In this document: one piece after another, positions 23,986-35,377 of the stretch
Layout of the letters: each line of letters opens with the position of its first letter
Position numbering within the stretch: the stretch's first letter is position 1
NCBI GenBank assembly: GCA_018389105.1
Contig: JACATO010001103.1
Coordinates: 372,001 to 436,000 of the forward strand
From: Nautilus pompilius
Lineage: Eukaryota; Mollusca; Cephalopoda; Nautilida; Nautilidae
Length of the DNA stretch: 64,000 bases
Direction: 5' to 3'
Notes under the pieces: generated by a model
Database searches by the model: none
Told to the model about the DNA's origin: nothing
Seen by the model: the letters and a program-made list of their open reading frames with translations, nothing else
Made by a program: the position numbers and the translations under genes

Positions 23986-25835
23986 ATATATATATCAGTC
24001 TTAGCAGGGATTTACTTTATTCTAAGATTATTTTATATTTTTATCAAAATAAAACTCCAAGTTACATTATTATTGCTCAAATTGTCACTCTGCACAAAAG
24101 CTATAGCAAACAGTATAACTATTTTGAAAAGGGGGGGTTAGGAGAGTAACAGACTTTGTAATATTAAAATAAAGAATATACTAAATTAAAAAATATAGTT
24201 TCAAAGAAAACGATTTGGGGATTATTAATAAACCGCCATATACCACTTCAGTTTTTACCTTAATTATACTATCTAGGGTGCATTTTTATCTCTGCCAAGA
24301 AGCTCTAGTTAGTAATTTTGTTGAACTGACTGTGTATTTAGTTAAGACATTCGTAATGAAGAACTACAAGAGTTGTGTTAACTAGGAAGGCGCTACCTGT
24401 CACAACCTATGGCTCAATCAATCTGTGCTGAGAAAGACAGGAGGAAATGCACCAAAGAAAGTATACAGAGAAAGTTAACTGAAATCTTTAAAAAAAGGAA
24501 TTCATTTCAGCTAATATGGATATAGAAATAATATATGCTTTGAATAATTGAGTAAACCATCGGAATAAATTTTAAAATACAACAAACTAATTTAATTACA
24601 TCAGTCTTTGGCACGTTAGTATCTTAAATATGCAGTACAGGCGCAGCGACAACATTCACGAATACATTAAATTACTGGCAAAGATTTACATACTGTAGTT
24701 TTTTTTTAATTTTTGGTTTTGAAGCATTTATATAATGTAAAATATTAAATTATTATATTTAACGTGAATGGATGTTAAACGTTCGAGAAAATATCTTATA
24801 AATTTTCAAAATAATCAAAGGTTTAGAATGCATGGGAAGTCAAATTGTCAGTTGCCTGCAATTTATACTAATGAAGGTCGCAATTATCAAATGTCTAAAC
24901 AGCACTTGATATTGAAAAAATAATTTAGCAACAAAAACGTGAATAAATGGAAAACATTGCGGATATAAATCTATCTAAAATTATGATAAACATTTCTCTT
25001 TCTCGAGACCTTTTATACGTCAAATCATGGCTTCCTGCCTACTTGCAAAAATTAAATAGCTGGTATCATTTTAAACATCTAATAATAAGTTTAAAAGAAA
25101 TATTTCATAAGTATGCAGTATTTATGCTAAAACAACAAGAATTTTTTACTTGCAGGTTTTGTACTTGAGATGCCATTGCAATTATAAGAAGCAGCGAAAG
25201 TTTGTTGGCAGTATATTATAAAAATTATGAACTTTACTATTTCTAATGACTACATTTCCAGATAATCCCAAATCAACAACGAAATAATTAACAAATTTTT
25301 TGAAACATCTGACATGTTTTAAAATGATGTGATATGTAATTAACTTCACACTGATTTTCTGAAAATGAAAATTCAGCATAAACTGCAATGATGGTTGCTA
25401 AGATAACCGGATTTTTCAATTATAATAGTTAAATATGATTTTGGATAATTTTAAAACAGCGATAAGATGAAATTAGTGTTAAAGAGACTGTGTGGTATAT
25501 AGATTGGTGGCATAATTATCGAAAATGTAACGTAACGAATATTTCAAGTTCGAATTAATGTCTTATTACGTAAAGTTGTAAATCATGCATTTTATTTCTT
25601 GTTTGAACTTATTTCATCATTTACTAAGTTAGGTGGTACAAAATAAAAGCTTTTTAACCAGCACCGGACAAAAATTCATGTTTACTTTGTCTTTAATTGC
25701 CAATATTTAGAATTCAAATGTAAACCATTTTCAGGTGAGACTCGCAAGGCAATTTTTATATGCCAATATCACGTAAACTTGTATTTTTGTGTTTTTTTAA
25801 ATCACAGCCATATAAATGAATAACCGTCGTTCAGA
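23986..25835. other. AT-rich non-coding stretch
   Basis: Nothing recognised beyond homopolymer and TA runs. Confidence 0.4.
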
Positions 25836-25839
25836 GTGT

Positions 25840-26170
25840 GCACCAAAGCTTTCTACCGCATTCGAAGAAATTAACTAGAAGTATGCGACAATGATTAGAA
25901 TTAGGGAACGCAACAACTCGCCAATGAACGTATCTAGTGAGTGAATGACTAACTCCTTTTGTATCACCACCAGATCTATGAGCACTAATTATTCAGGGAT
26001 AGTGCACAGTGGGAATGTTAAAAAATGGTAAGAGGCAGATAAATTTTTAATACTGACGAATCTGACCGGAAAACAAATTTTGTACTGTTTGCGGAGGAAA
26101 ATCTTGGGAAATATTTGCACATTGCTGGATATTGGAGAGTAGTACGCATCTTGTTAGAATATCGCGTCAT
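25840..26170 (+). pseudogene. possible Tc1-like transposase relic
   Basis: In one forward frame around 26010-26110 an FNTDESDRK-like string with a tryptophan-containing segment upstream recalls the FSDESRF region around the first catalytic aspartate of Tc1-type transposases. The stretch has stops and no terminal repeats are visible. Weak evidence only. Confidence 0.2.
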
Positions 26171-27599
26171 TTAAGAACTTTCGTCAACAGGAGAATTTAA
26201 AAAGAACCCGATGTGTGAAAAAATTTTGGGCGTATAATATTTAGGACATCAAAGAGACAACATTTAAAATTCTCTTTGAATAAAAATCTTTCTATAATAA
26301 ATGATTTTAACACAAAAGTGCAGTTATGTAAGATTTAGCTACATCGTTCACAGCAGTCTGCTCAGCGTTATTAGTAAGTCATTTAAAGGAATAGAAGCGA
26401 CGGACCGTCTTCGAGTTTAGTCGAATTAAACCTGCTGAATTTCCATGATAATGTTGCATTAACGCACTGAAGTGCACACCGCTTTGTAGTTTTCTGTATA
26501 CCTAATGAGAAAAAAAACAAATCTGGAAAATATGACAATTCAAAATCTAACATGCAAATACCTAATTTTTGAAAAGACCCTGTTAATCACCACGAAAAGA
26601 GTGAGTTAGTTAGAAAGATTCAAAAGCAGACATTTAAAAATAATTATGGGTAGAGTCTCAAGCTTTATAAAACATCATTTGTAGATAGATTTTGTTAAAT
26701 TTATTGAGGGACGCAAAACGTTTATCTATGGTTGTGCCTTTTGGTGAGTGAAATACCTACTACGAAAATATATACTGAAGCTTAACAGCAATGTACTCCA
26801 AAACAGTCCCTATCAAAAGTATCCTTTGATGATGCCGTCAGGGAAAAATCGTGGAAATGTAAATACATCTATTAGTTCAGATATTGATAATTAGGTATTT
26901 GAAAATGTCCAAACTAATAATATATCACCAATAACATTCTGTTCGTATCTTCAATGTGTCAGTAGAAATATATGAAAGAGTAGTCTTTATCACCAAAAAT
27001 AGCAATAAATGGTACGTAAAGATGAGATTTATATGAATAGAAATTCAATAAATATGAGTTTGTGTCATTTGATCGGGACGTAAATATGACGACCAGATTA
27101 AAAGGCCAGTGTAGTGTTTGCATTTATCTAAAGAGTAGTAATGTAAAGAGTTGGTATCGTGCATTTTGCAGGTTCGAAACCCGAAAAGGTCGCTAAAATA
27201 AAAGGTCACCTTGAGCACAATATGGATTAAACATTTTCTTGACTACAGAAACTGAATGTCTTGATATTAAAGCCGCTGAGAAAAGATCAAACACAAATAA
27301 GTACTGGGTAAGTTAACTCACAGCGCACAAATTTAGTCCAACATGTACGTCATTAAAAGAAATTTACATTAACATAATCCTGCGAAAGCGGAGAGAAACT
27401 AAAAATCAGTCTTTTAAACAGAATTATTCACAAAACAAAGAAAACAACATTACAGGTTTTGTTAACTGACTACACAAACCAAGAAATTATTTAGATGCAC
27501 GGCGTTCTACGTTTAGCGAATTCTTGTCAGTAAAGTGGCTGCAAGACTGACATCATTATGCGTGAGATTTCTGTTCGTAAAGTATTACTTTAAAATAAA
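26171..27599. other. AT-rich non-coding stretch
   Basis: No gene is supported. A B-box-like GGTTCGAAACC lies at 27172-27182 without a convincing A box. Confidence 0.4.
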
Positions 27600-27960
27600 T
27601 GGGTGCCCGCGCAGCACAATACACCCGGAGCAGTTGATTAAGCGCTGATGACGTGAAATATGGTTAATTTCTCTGACAGCCCAAGATGGAAATTGTGATT
27701 GGCGACGTTGTTTCCGCCGGTCTTCCGGAAGTGAGCCGAAGGGTATCCAGACAACAGTGAAACGGTTCCGGCCAGGGTTGCGAGCGCAGCCTGTAATGAA
27801 CGCTTTGTTATCGACCGAGCTGACGTGCCGAGAATATTGTTGCCACTTTGTTAATCGCGAGAAATGTTTTATTGTACTTATCGCAGATCTGCTTCGGCCG
27901 GTATTTTTATTTCTGCTGAAACAAGTTGGCGCGTGCGCGCAGGAATAGGAATCGAACTGA
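27600..27960. other. CpG-rich unique patch, candidate regulatory element
   Basis: GC content jumps: I count 34 of 60 bases as G or C in 27721-27780, against a strongly AT-rich background. Motifs that could bind transcription factors lie close together: a CRE-like TGATGACGTGA near 27646, a CCAAT-type GTGATTGGC near 27695 and a palindromic ETS-type CTTCCGGAAG near 27722. Overlapping frames of 127 (minus) and 63 (plus) codons exist but have no recognisable domains and probably reflect GC content. Confidence 0.35.
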
Positions 27961-29090
27961 CGGATCACAGAAGGCGTGTTGATGAAAGGTGCAAATAGTT
28001 TGATGTGGAAATGCGAGTTCTTCTAGCCAAAATATATATGGAAATAAACGAGAAATGTGCGCAAACATTAGTCAAGTCTTATAATAAAGAAAAAGAAACA
28101 ACTGCCTTAGATATCAAAGGTTTGGAATATATTAATGATATCCACCCACATCAACTTATTTTTATCTTTCCTCGTGATAGCTTCTGACTACCGCGTGTAA
28201 AACTGGATTTTCGTTACCAGTTAATGGAATTAGAACCGATCAATCTTCTGAAGAAAGGTGTTATCCACATCTATTAAAGGTTGCTAGGGATCAAATAGGA
28301 CCACTTTACCTTTGGCGAATAAAAGCGCATTAAGAAAAAAGACACGGTACAATAGTAAAACCCTTAGTCGATAAATGATCAGATCTAAGCCTTAAAAGTA
28401 AGCTCCTTTATTTATCACACTCATATTTAGTTGAAATACAACAGCAGCGTTCTATGCGTAAGAAAATAACTTTAAAAGTTAAAGTTTTAAGTATTATGAT
28501 TAGCGGCGATTCCCCTGCTTAGCCATAGCAGATGCAGGGTTTTTAAAATTAAATAACAAAACTTTTACAATTTGCAGTGTTCACGAGAAGTGACGATGTG
28601 AGAGTTAGCGAAGACCGTTAGCCTGGCAGATTAACCGGTGAGGTTCATGTCTTACCAGACGGGTTTGTAGAGCAATGCTTGTCAGCATTCTCGGTACTTA
28701 CGTTTACTACATTGCCACGGAATTTTTGATGAGAAGAATTCGGAATATCCAGAAAAACCAACGTAGAAGAGTTAGAACGGAAGAAAGACCTTGTCATCAA
28801 CCGTGATTCGAAATAGGGTGCAAATCGAAGCACCAAGCATGGAGACGGCAGCGCCATATAATTATATTAAGCTTCCGCTCTGTGGAAATAACAAAAATAA
28901 ACATGCTGACCTCAGTTTCAATGATAAATTTTACTTATGGACATCGCTGGCTCAACCAGTAAAAATAAAAGATTCGAAATCCCAACATCAGAGCTAAAAA
29001 TAACAAAAGAGTTGTCCAATTATCGGAGATATAATAATGGCAAGCCATTGTTATATAAAAAAAGTGTCCTTAGTTATGCAAAGTAAACTT
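27961..29090. other. non-coding stretch
   Basis: Short frames (28005-28187, 28645-28857, 28791-28997) have no recognisable similarity. A minus-strand TTTCGAATCACGG near 28800-28812 could be the B box of another SINE, but I cannot find the rest. Confidence 0.35.
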
Positions 29091-29094
29091 TTTG

Positions 29095-29551
29095 TTAGCT
29101 TGGTGGAGGGTCAACCTTATGTGGGTGGGGAGGCGAGTACTCTGTTTAGGGGGTGGCAGTCGGAAAGTCCTCTGCCCGAAAAGAGCGGAGGCGAGGGGCG
29201 CTTTTTGCCTCTGGCCGGCCTGTCTGGCTGGGAAGGTCAGGTGCGTCGAGACCGGTTTCCGGACCTGACGAGCTGAGGCCTTTTTCCCCAAGATTGGTTT
29301 TTGGCCGGGGGAGCGGTCGCTCTAACGTGGGGCGCTTGCGCCCCTAACTATGGCCGCCTCGGCGGTCAGTTACACGAGGTGCTTCGGCGCCTCAACCCGG
29401 CCTTTTAGGCCTTAACGGGAGCTTGCCCCACACCGGGTTTCGGCCCCTACACGGCCTCGGCCACCACCCCCTACTCCCTTCTCTTCGGAGATACACACGC
29501 ATACACGAACTTTCACACGCACCGCAAAAAGATTAAAAAAAAAAAAAAACC
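29095..29551 (+). mobile_element. GC-rich hairpin-array island with 3' poly(A), retroposon-like
   Basis: I count 40 of 60 bases as G or C in 29341-29400. A chain of short perfect or near-perfect hairpins follows: GGGGCGCTTGCGCCCC (29329-29344), GGCCGCCTCGGCGGTC (about 29352-29367) and GAGGTGCTTCGGCGCCTC (about 29376-29393, with a UUCG-type loop), then weaker ones. The island ends in a run of about 16 A at about 29535-29550, after which composition drops at once to AT-rich. A structured GC-rich body plus a 3' poly(A) suggests a reverse-transcribed RNA, such as a LINE untranslated region or a SINE-like element. No open reading frame with known domains and no clear target duplication are seen. 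Confidence 0.5.
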
Positions 29552-30825
29552 ACAATTTTGAAACAAATTTTAATGGAAAGCAGCAGCTGTACAATCTTCT
29601 AATTTTTATGAAAGCGTCAATAAATCATTTTAGTAGAACATTAATAAATACAGATGATACATCTAAACTACACTTTTGATTTTTGTAAGTTTATGTTATT
29701 AATGTTAGACAAAAGTCAAAACTATTTTTTATTGTTAATTTGTTATTCGTAATAGCCCTAAGAACTTTAAAATGAAGACAGATTATATCATTGAAAAGTA
29801 CCCATTGACACTAAAATGGGTCAAACAAGGGATTTTAAAAAATGCATCATAGGTAATCCATACGGGAAATTAGGTCTTGAAATAACGGGGTGTAATTCTT
29901 CGTAAACTTGATAAATGCATAAAAAGCCAGGAATTTGATAATAGTTATAGCTTACTGATATAAGCACCCCTGGCTCACATGTATTTCCTTACATCTTTAC
30001 TTATTTGTTCACGGAGTTGACAGATTTCATAATATATTTTAAAGGCAACAAAGAACCATACCTTTACCATAGTTAAATCTAACTGCATCTATTGCTTATT
30101 ATTGATTATGTTTATTACGTCTTCAAGTAACACGCAAAATAAAACATTATCGGGTCAATGCCGAAACTGAAACTTAAGGGTCGTTAGTGAGAGTCACTTT
30201 CCTACTGTTATATTTTGCCGTCGAGAACATAGATTCTGTATGAATCAATATCAATGATATTATTAGCGAAAACAAGAAGATATTTATTTTAAATTGTGAG
30301 ATACGAAAAGCTGGATCGAGCATTGTCATAAAAATCGCTGTTTTGTAAAAGAATATCCTTCATGCTTCTTTTATTCTAACAAGTGTTTTCCAACTATTTC
30401 AAAACTAAGATAGTTTTTAACTTATCTGTGCTCTGATAATAAGGAATATCTGATAAAACTTTTGAGAAACTCACATGGATAAACGTCACGGGGTTTCTCT
30501 GATTTCGAATAATTCTGATGAACAGAGATCAGGCCTTAGAAGTAAACATCGTCTACAACGACATATACAAACGTTTCTTATTTATATATAAACCCAAAAC
30601 ATAATTAAATAAGCGCTGATTTACTAGATTCCGCTAGCAGTCTGGAACAGGTATTCTCCCACTTGTTTGTTGCGACAGAAGTTTTATAAAGCAACAAAAA
30701 TAGAACTGAATATAAAATAAAAATAACGTGATATAATAGCATTTCATGTGTAAAAATAAAAATGCGTTATAGTACAGTAATGTTTTGATTTAGTCGTCTG
30801 TGATTGATTGTCATGCAAGTTATCA
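29552..30825. other. AT-rich non-coding stretch
   Basis: Nothing recognised. Confidence 0.4.
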
Positions 30826-30829
30826 GTAA

Positions 30830-31647
30830 ATGGAACACTTGCATAAAAAGTATAAAAGTATAGAGAGAGATATCATTGCAGTATGCAGAATACTAAGGGT
30901 CTTGGAAAAAGAAATATCACAGAACAAGTTTGTAGAAATCAAAGTCCTAGCTATCGATTGCTATTCCGTGCATCAGATTGCAATCCGACTCCATTTTTCA
31001 GAAAGAGCGGAGATATATGTAAGACTATGAGAATGATACACGAAATTGGTACTGATGACAAAAGATGAGGTCCAGGAATAAAATCAGAACTCTCAAAAAG
31101 TGAAATTAAGTATCCCAGGGTATGTTCACTAAGTGTTAGACGATGAACTAATAGAGATTTTACGAGTAACCTAGCTTCAAGTACAGGTGCTAACGTTTCT
31201 TCAAGAACAGTGACATACACATTAACGCAAAGTTATCTCAGTGGATTTGTATCTGCCTAAAAAGCAACCAAATGACAAAGCTGAAATGGTCAGCGGAAAT
31301 GAAAAAGTGGAATGACCAAACCTGAAAAAAGTGATTTTCATACATGAGTTAAAGCCAGACTTCTTTGGCAATGATCGCCGGGAGTGTATATGAAGGCGGA
31401 CTTGGCAGCGATAAAACGGTCAGTGTGCAAAAACTACAGTGAGACATGGGGAGGGGTGGATCAGTGCAAGTGTAGGGCTACCTATTGGCCAATGTTATCA
31501 GAGATTTCCATAAAAATGAAAGTGTAATGACTGCCGACAGCTACAAGCATGTTCTCATTCATGATGTCATTCTGTCAGGAAGACATCTATTGAAGGGTTA
31601 TTCATTTTCCAAAATGACAATGAATGAAGCATACAGTCAATATAGAT
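30830..31647 (+). pseudogene. Tc1-like transposase relic, 5' part
   Basis: Scattered over several frames are the signatures of a Tc1-type DDE transposase: an HTH-like GANVSSRTVTYTL (about 31190), KKVIF followed by FGNDRRE (about 31330-31385), TVRHGEG (about 31430) and FIFQNDNE (about 31605-31628). The last resembles the FQQDND block around the second catalytic aspartate. Multiple stops and frameshifts make it clearly dead. It ends abruptly at the hAT insertion site, and the rest appears to resume after 33970. Confidence 0.6.
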
Positions 31648-33961
31648 CAGGGGTCACCAAACTACGGCCCGCGACGTCAGTTCATCAGGCCCGCCGACGG
31701 TACTTGCATTTGCGTGATAAAGCGGATGGAACACGAGATGTGAAATAAAATTTTTAAAATTTTTTCATGGATAATTGACACATCATGGGCAAGAAGGCTC
31801 AGAAAAATTCCCCGGTCAAGGTGTTAATCGAGCTGGTCTCTAGGCTGTTTTCTTCACCCTTTATTATGGCTACTAAGAAAAGAAAAGTGGACGCCGAGTG
31901 TCGCGTTTTCAATGAAGAATGGGGAGTGAAGTAGTACTTCTTTGTGGAAACAAAGGACCAGAAACCTAGTTGCGTGGTATGCAGCGAAAGTGTTGCCATT
32001 TTGAAAGAGTACAATCTTCGGCGTCACTATGAAACAAAACATCTATCAACATATTCAAAGTTTTCTGGAAAGTTACGCTCTGAGAAATATGAGTCCATGA
32101 AACGTGGTTTAGAAACTCAAAGAAATCTCTTCACGAGAAAGTTTGTGCTGAAAATGAATCTGTCACTCGTACAAGTTACAAAATAGTGCATAAGTTGGCA
32201 GAGCGAGGAAAACCGTTTACTGATGGCAACTTCATCAAAGATATATGATGGAAGCAACAAATGACTTGTGTCCTGAGAAAGCCGATTTGTTTGGAAGTAT
32301 CAGCCTTTCGACAAGTTCAGTTGTGCGGAGAACAGAAGAACTTGGAGAGAACATAGTGCTACAGATACGCGAGAAAGCTAGGAACTTGTTGTGGTATTCT
32401 CTGGCGCTGGATGAGTCTACTGATCTATCGAGTACTTCACAATTTCTTGTGTTCATTCGTGGTGTCAATTTGGACTTTCAGATAACGGAAGAGTTGGCAT
32501 CCATTTGCTGCATGCATGGAACAACAACTGGAAAAGACATTTTCATGGAAGTGCAGAAAACTTTGCAAGACTATAACCTTCAGTGGAATCAGCTTCGAGG
32601 TGTTACAGTTGATGGAGGAAAAAAACATGGCTGGAGTGAGGAAGGGTCTGGTCGGGCAGATCAGGACTCAGTTGGGAAGATTTGCAAATTCCGGGCGCTC
32701 TGTTCATACACTGCATCATACATCAGCACGCACTCTGTGGGAAAGACTTGGATATTTCTTGTGTACTGAAACCAGTCGTTTTTGGTGTGAACTTCATTCG
32801 GGGACATGCACTCAATCACCGTCAGTTCCAGGCTTTTCTTGAAGAAATTGATTCTGATTTCTGTGACTTGTCTTATCACACAGCAGTGAGGTGCTCAGCT
32901 GCGGTAAAGTCCTGTTTCGTTTTAACAAGCTCCGAAACGAAATGGATGTTTTTCTCACTGAAAAAGATAGAGCTGATCCACAGCTGTCAGATCCTACCTG
33001 GCTGTCAAAGTTGTCATTTTTGGTCCACATTACATCCCACATGAATGAACTGAACTTGAAACTTCAAGGAAAGGATAACCTCGTCTGTGATCTCTACAGA
33101 ATCATCAAAGGATTTCGGAGAAAGCTGTCATTGTTTGAAGCACAACTGGAAGGAGAAAACTTCTCTCATTTTCACTGTTTCAAAGAGTTTTGCGCTACAA
33201 TTGCTGAAGATGTCAACCTCGATTTTCCTAAAAAGATTATTCATGACTTGAAGAAGCATTTTTTGGAGAGATTTTCAGATCTCGACAGAATTGAGAGTGA
33301 CATTCTTCTGTTCCAGAATCCGTTTGATTGTAACCTTGATGATGTGCCAGTTGAACTACAGTTGGAACTCATTGATTTGCAAGCAAATGACTTGTTGAAA
33401 GAGAAGCACAGAGAAGGAAAACTTGTTGAATTTTACCGCTTCTTACCTGATGCTGAGTTTCCGAAATTGAAGAAATTTGCCGCTGGTATGGCATCATTGT
33501 TTGGAACAACTTATGTCTGTGAGCAAACATCTTCAAAAATGAAGTATGTGAAGTCAACACATCGAACGAGATTGACTGATGAACATTTGAAAGCAATTCT
33601 CTTGATTGGATGCAGCAATTCCAAACCAAACATTGATGACATCTTGAAAGCCAAACGTCAGTTTCACAAATCTCACTAACCTTTTTTGCTGCTTAGTTTG
33701 TAAGATTCGGATATGTGCACACTAGGTCTGATGTAACTATATTTTTGCCAACGTCGTCTTCTTTGATAACTTTTTAGTAAATAAATATGTTGGTTGTCTT
33801 TGTTTTTTGTGCATAGCACGCCACTCACCCATGATTAACATGGAATGCTAAACTTAGTGTTTCGTTCTGGCTTGCAAGTATTGAACAGAATGATTATGCG
33901 GCCCGCGCTCGTCATTCTCTCAGTTATCCGGCCCACTGTGAAAAATGTTTGGTGACCCCTG
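31648..33961 (+). mobile_element. hAT transposon with 8-bp target duplication (2,314 bp)
   Basis: The element begins and ends with the perfect 15-base inverted repeat CAGGGGTCACCAAAC, followed at both ends by GGCCCG/GGGCC-rich sequence. The 8-base word ATATAGAT lies at 31640-31647 and again at 33962-33969, the size of target duplication expected of hAT elements. It carries a broken transposase gene of the GTF2IRD2/Charlie-like group. Boundaries are therefore defined to the base. Confidence 0.96.
31866..33679 (+). pseudogene. hAT transposase pseudogene, GTF2IRD2/Charlie-like
   Basis: Reading begins at ATG 31866 (MATKKRKVDAECR). A TAG near 31932 interrupts the frame, after which a BED-type zinc finger follows (CVVC then HYETKH, about 31974-32040). 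The body resumes with SYKIVHKLAERGKPFTDG near 32170, DESTDLS near 32410 (the first catalytic aspartate region of hAT) and GVTVDGGK near 32600. It continues through [14 protein letters not shown] near 32710 to a long clean C-terminal frame (32891-33679) with the dimerisation-type segment EQTSSKMKYVKS near 33520. At least one nonsense mutation and four frame changes (about 32190, 32240, 32625-32680 and 32890) show it cannot make a working enzyme. The long intact C-terminal frame argues for fairly recent decay. Family identity is secure; subfamily is from remembered motifs. Confidence 0.9.
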
Positions 33962-33969
33962 ATATAGAT

Positions 33970-34110
33970 GAAAAATATCTCAAACATAAAAAGGCTTAAG
34001 GAACACTAAAAAAGATGCCCTGGCGTGCAAAAATAACTAACGGAGTTATATGGCTACTGAACGGCAGCCAAACAATAGGAAAAAAAGGACTCACCGAATC
34101 CTATGGCATT
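33970..34110 (+). pseudogene. Tc1-like transposase relic, 3' part (after hAT insertion)
   Basis: Directly after the hAT target duplication, one frame gives an LKKMPWRAK-like string. It could correspond to the L..M.WPAQSPDLNP block that follows the second catalytic region in Tc1-type enzymes, in the right order relative to the part ending at 31647. Strongly decayed; supported mainly by position. Confidence 0.35.
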
Positions 34111-35377
34111 GTAGAACGTATTCATTTTGTTTTTATATTATGTTGATGTGGGGTCCATTTTTTTCATGCTTTTGAAGGTGTATGTAGATAAGCTATATAT
34201 CTTTTTATACTGTGTGCTTTGGCATACATTATGTAAAACCTACCTTTTTAAAAATCATAAAATTGATATCTGTTTCAGGGTTCTGAGGGAAGCGTGGATA
34301 GAAACGTTTTCCGTGCCATTTTGCTTCACAGTTCAAACCAGGCCACAAAGTGAAAGAACGCAATTCATAATATCAAGCAAACATTGGGCGAGGACACAGC
34401 AAATGAGCGCACAGGTACAACGATGGTTTGCAAAGTTTCGATCAGGAGATATGAGCCTCGAAGTTAAGGAACGTAGCGGACGTCGTTCCAGCTGTGATGA
34501 CGACCGTCTAAAAGCATCAATTGAAGCCGATCCAAGAAAAACAGTGTGAGAAATTGCTGGAGAGCTTGACGTGAGCACTGCTACTGTTTCCCTGAATCTT
34601 GCTGCAATCGGCCAGGTGAAAAGGCTTCACAAGTGGATGCCCCACGAGTTGAATGAACATCAACAAAATCGTCGATTGGAGATCTGCTCTTCGCTTGCCA
34701 TAAGAAATAAAACGACCCATTTCATGACCGAATCATTGCGTTTGATGAAAAATGGATCCTTTACAACAATCGCAAACGATCAACACAGTGGCTCGACAGA
34801 GGAAAGGCACCTAACCACATTCCAAAACCCAGCCTGCAGCCAAAGAAGGTCATGGTGAATAGGTGGACTGCAACTGGAGTCATCCACTATAACGTCTTGC
34901 AATTTGACGAAACCATCACAGCTGTAAGGTACTGTCGTGAATTAAACGTTGTTCATCAGAAGCTCTCCCAATAACAGCTGGCATTGGTGAATCAAAGAGG
35001 CCCAATCCTGCTCCACAGCAATGCTCGTCCTCATGTTGCAAAAGTGACTATTCAGAAACTGAACACGTTGGGGTACGAAGTTCTCCCTCACGCAGCCTAT
35101 TCATCAGACCTTTATCCCATAGACTACCATCTTTTCATACACCTTGACAGCTTCCTCTGTATGAAATTCTTCTCCAACCAAACAGCCTTCCAACAGTTTA
35201 TCGGCTCCAGGAATCCAGATTTTTTCTAAATGGTATAAATGCGCTTGTAGCTCGTTGGCAGAAGTGTATTTATTGTGATGGATCTTTCATTGATTAATAA
35301 ACTTCACGTTCAGCAGCGAGATGAAGTTTCATTGTAGCGGTAAAAAAAAATCGACAAAACGTTTGTAACAACTTGAT
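34106..35377 (+). mobile_element. mariner element, copy 1 (5' end degraded)
   Basis: The 3' end (AAAACGTTTGTAACAACTTGA, about 35356-35376) matches the inverted repeat TTAGGTTGTTACAAAA of copy 2. The left untranslated region (GAAGGTGTATGTAGATAAGC, AAACCTACCTTTTTAAAAAT) matches the reverse complement of copies 2 and 3. The extreme 5' inverted repeat is badly degraded and its start is approximate. Confidence 0.85.
34277..35228 (+). pseudogene. mariner transposase pseudogene, copy 1 (SETMAR-like DD34D type)
   Basis: The N-terminal HTH region contains VQRWFAKFRSGDMSLEVKE. The hinge contains RSGRRSSCDDDRLKAS and the catalytic part [20 protein letters not shown]. The start codon position reads GTG instead of ATG. 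A TGA breaks the frame after PRKTV (about 34548) and a TAA sits before QLALVNQRG (about 34973). The FDEKW motif with the first catalytic aspartate survives (about 34741), but the second is replaced: the usual HDNARPH reads HSNARPH (about 35016-35036). The gene is inactive for both reasons. Confidence 0.9.

Noticed and set aside
27165..27190. tRNA-like GGTTCGAAACC
   Set aside because: No A box at tRNA spacing and no cloverleaf; too short to call a tRNA or SINE.
27585..27968. 127-codon minus-strand frame in the CpG-rich patch
   Set aside because: Long frames are expected where stop codons are rarer in GC-rich DNA; no domain is recognised and the opposite strand is open too.
28600..28860. Possible minus-strand SINE
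   Set aside because: Only a B-box-like word was found; the family A body tract is not clear.
29095..29551. GC-rich island as a ribosomal RNA fragment
   Set aside because: None of the conserved 18S or 28S words I know are present, and the array of short hairpins with poly(A) fits a retroposon better.
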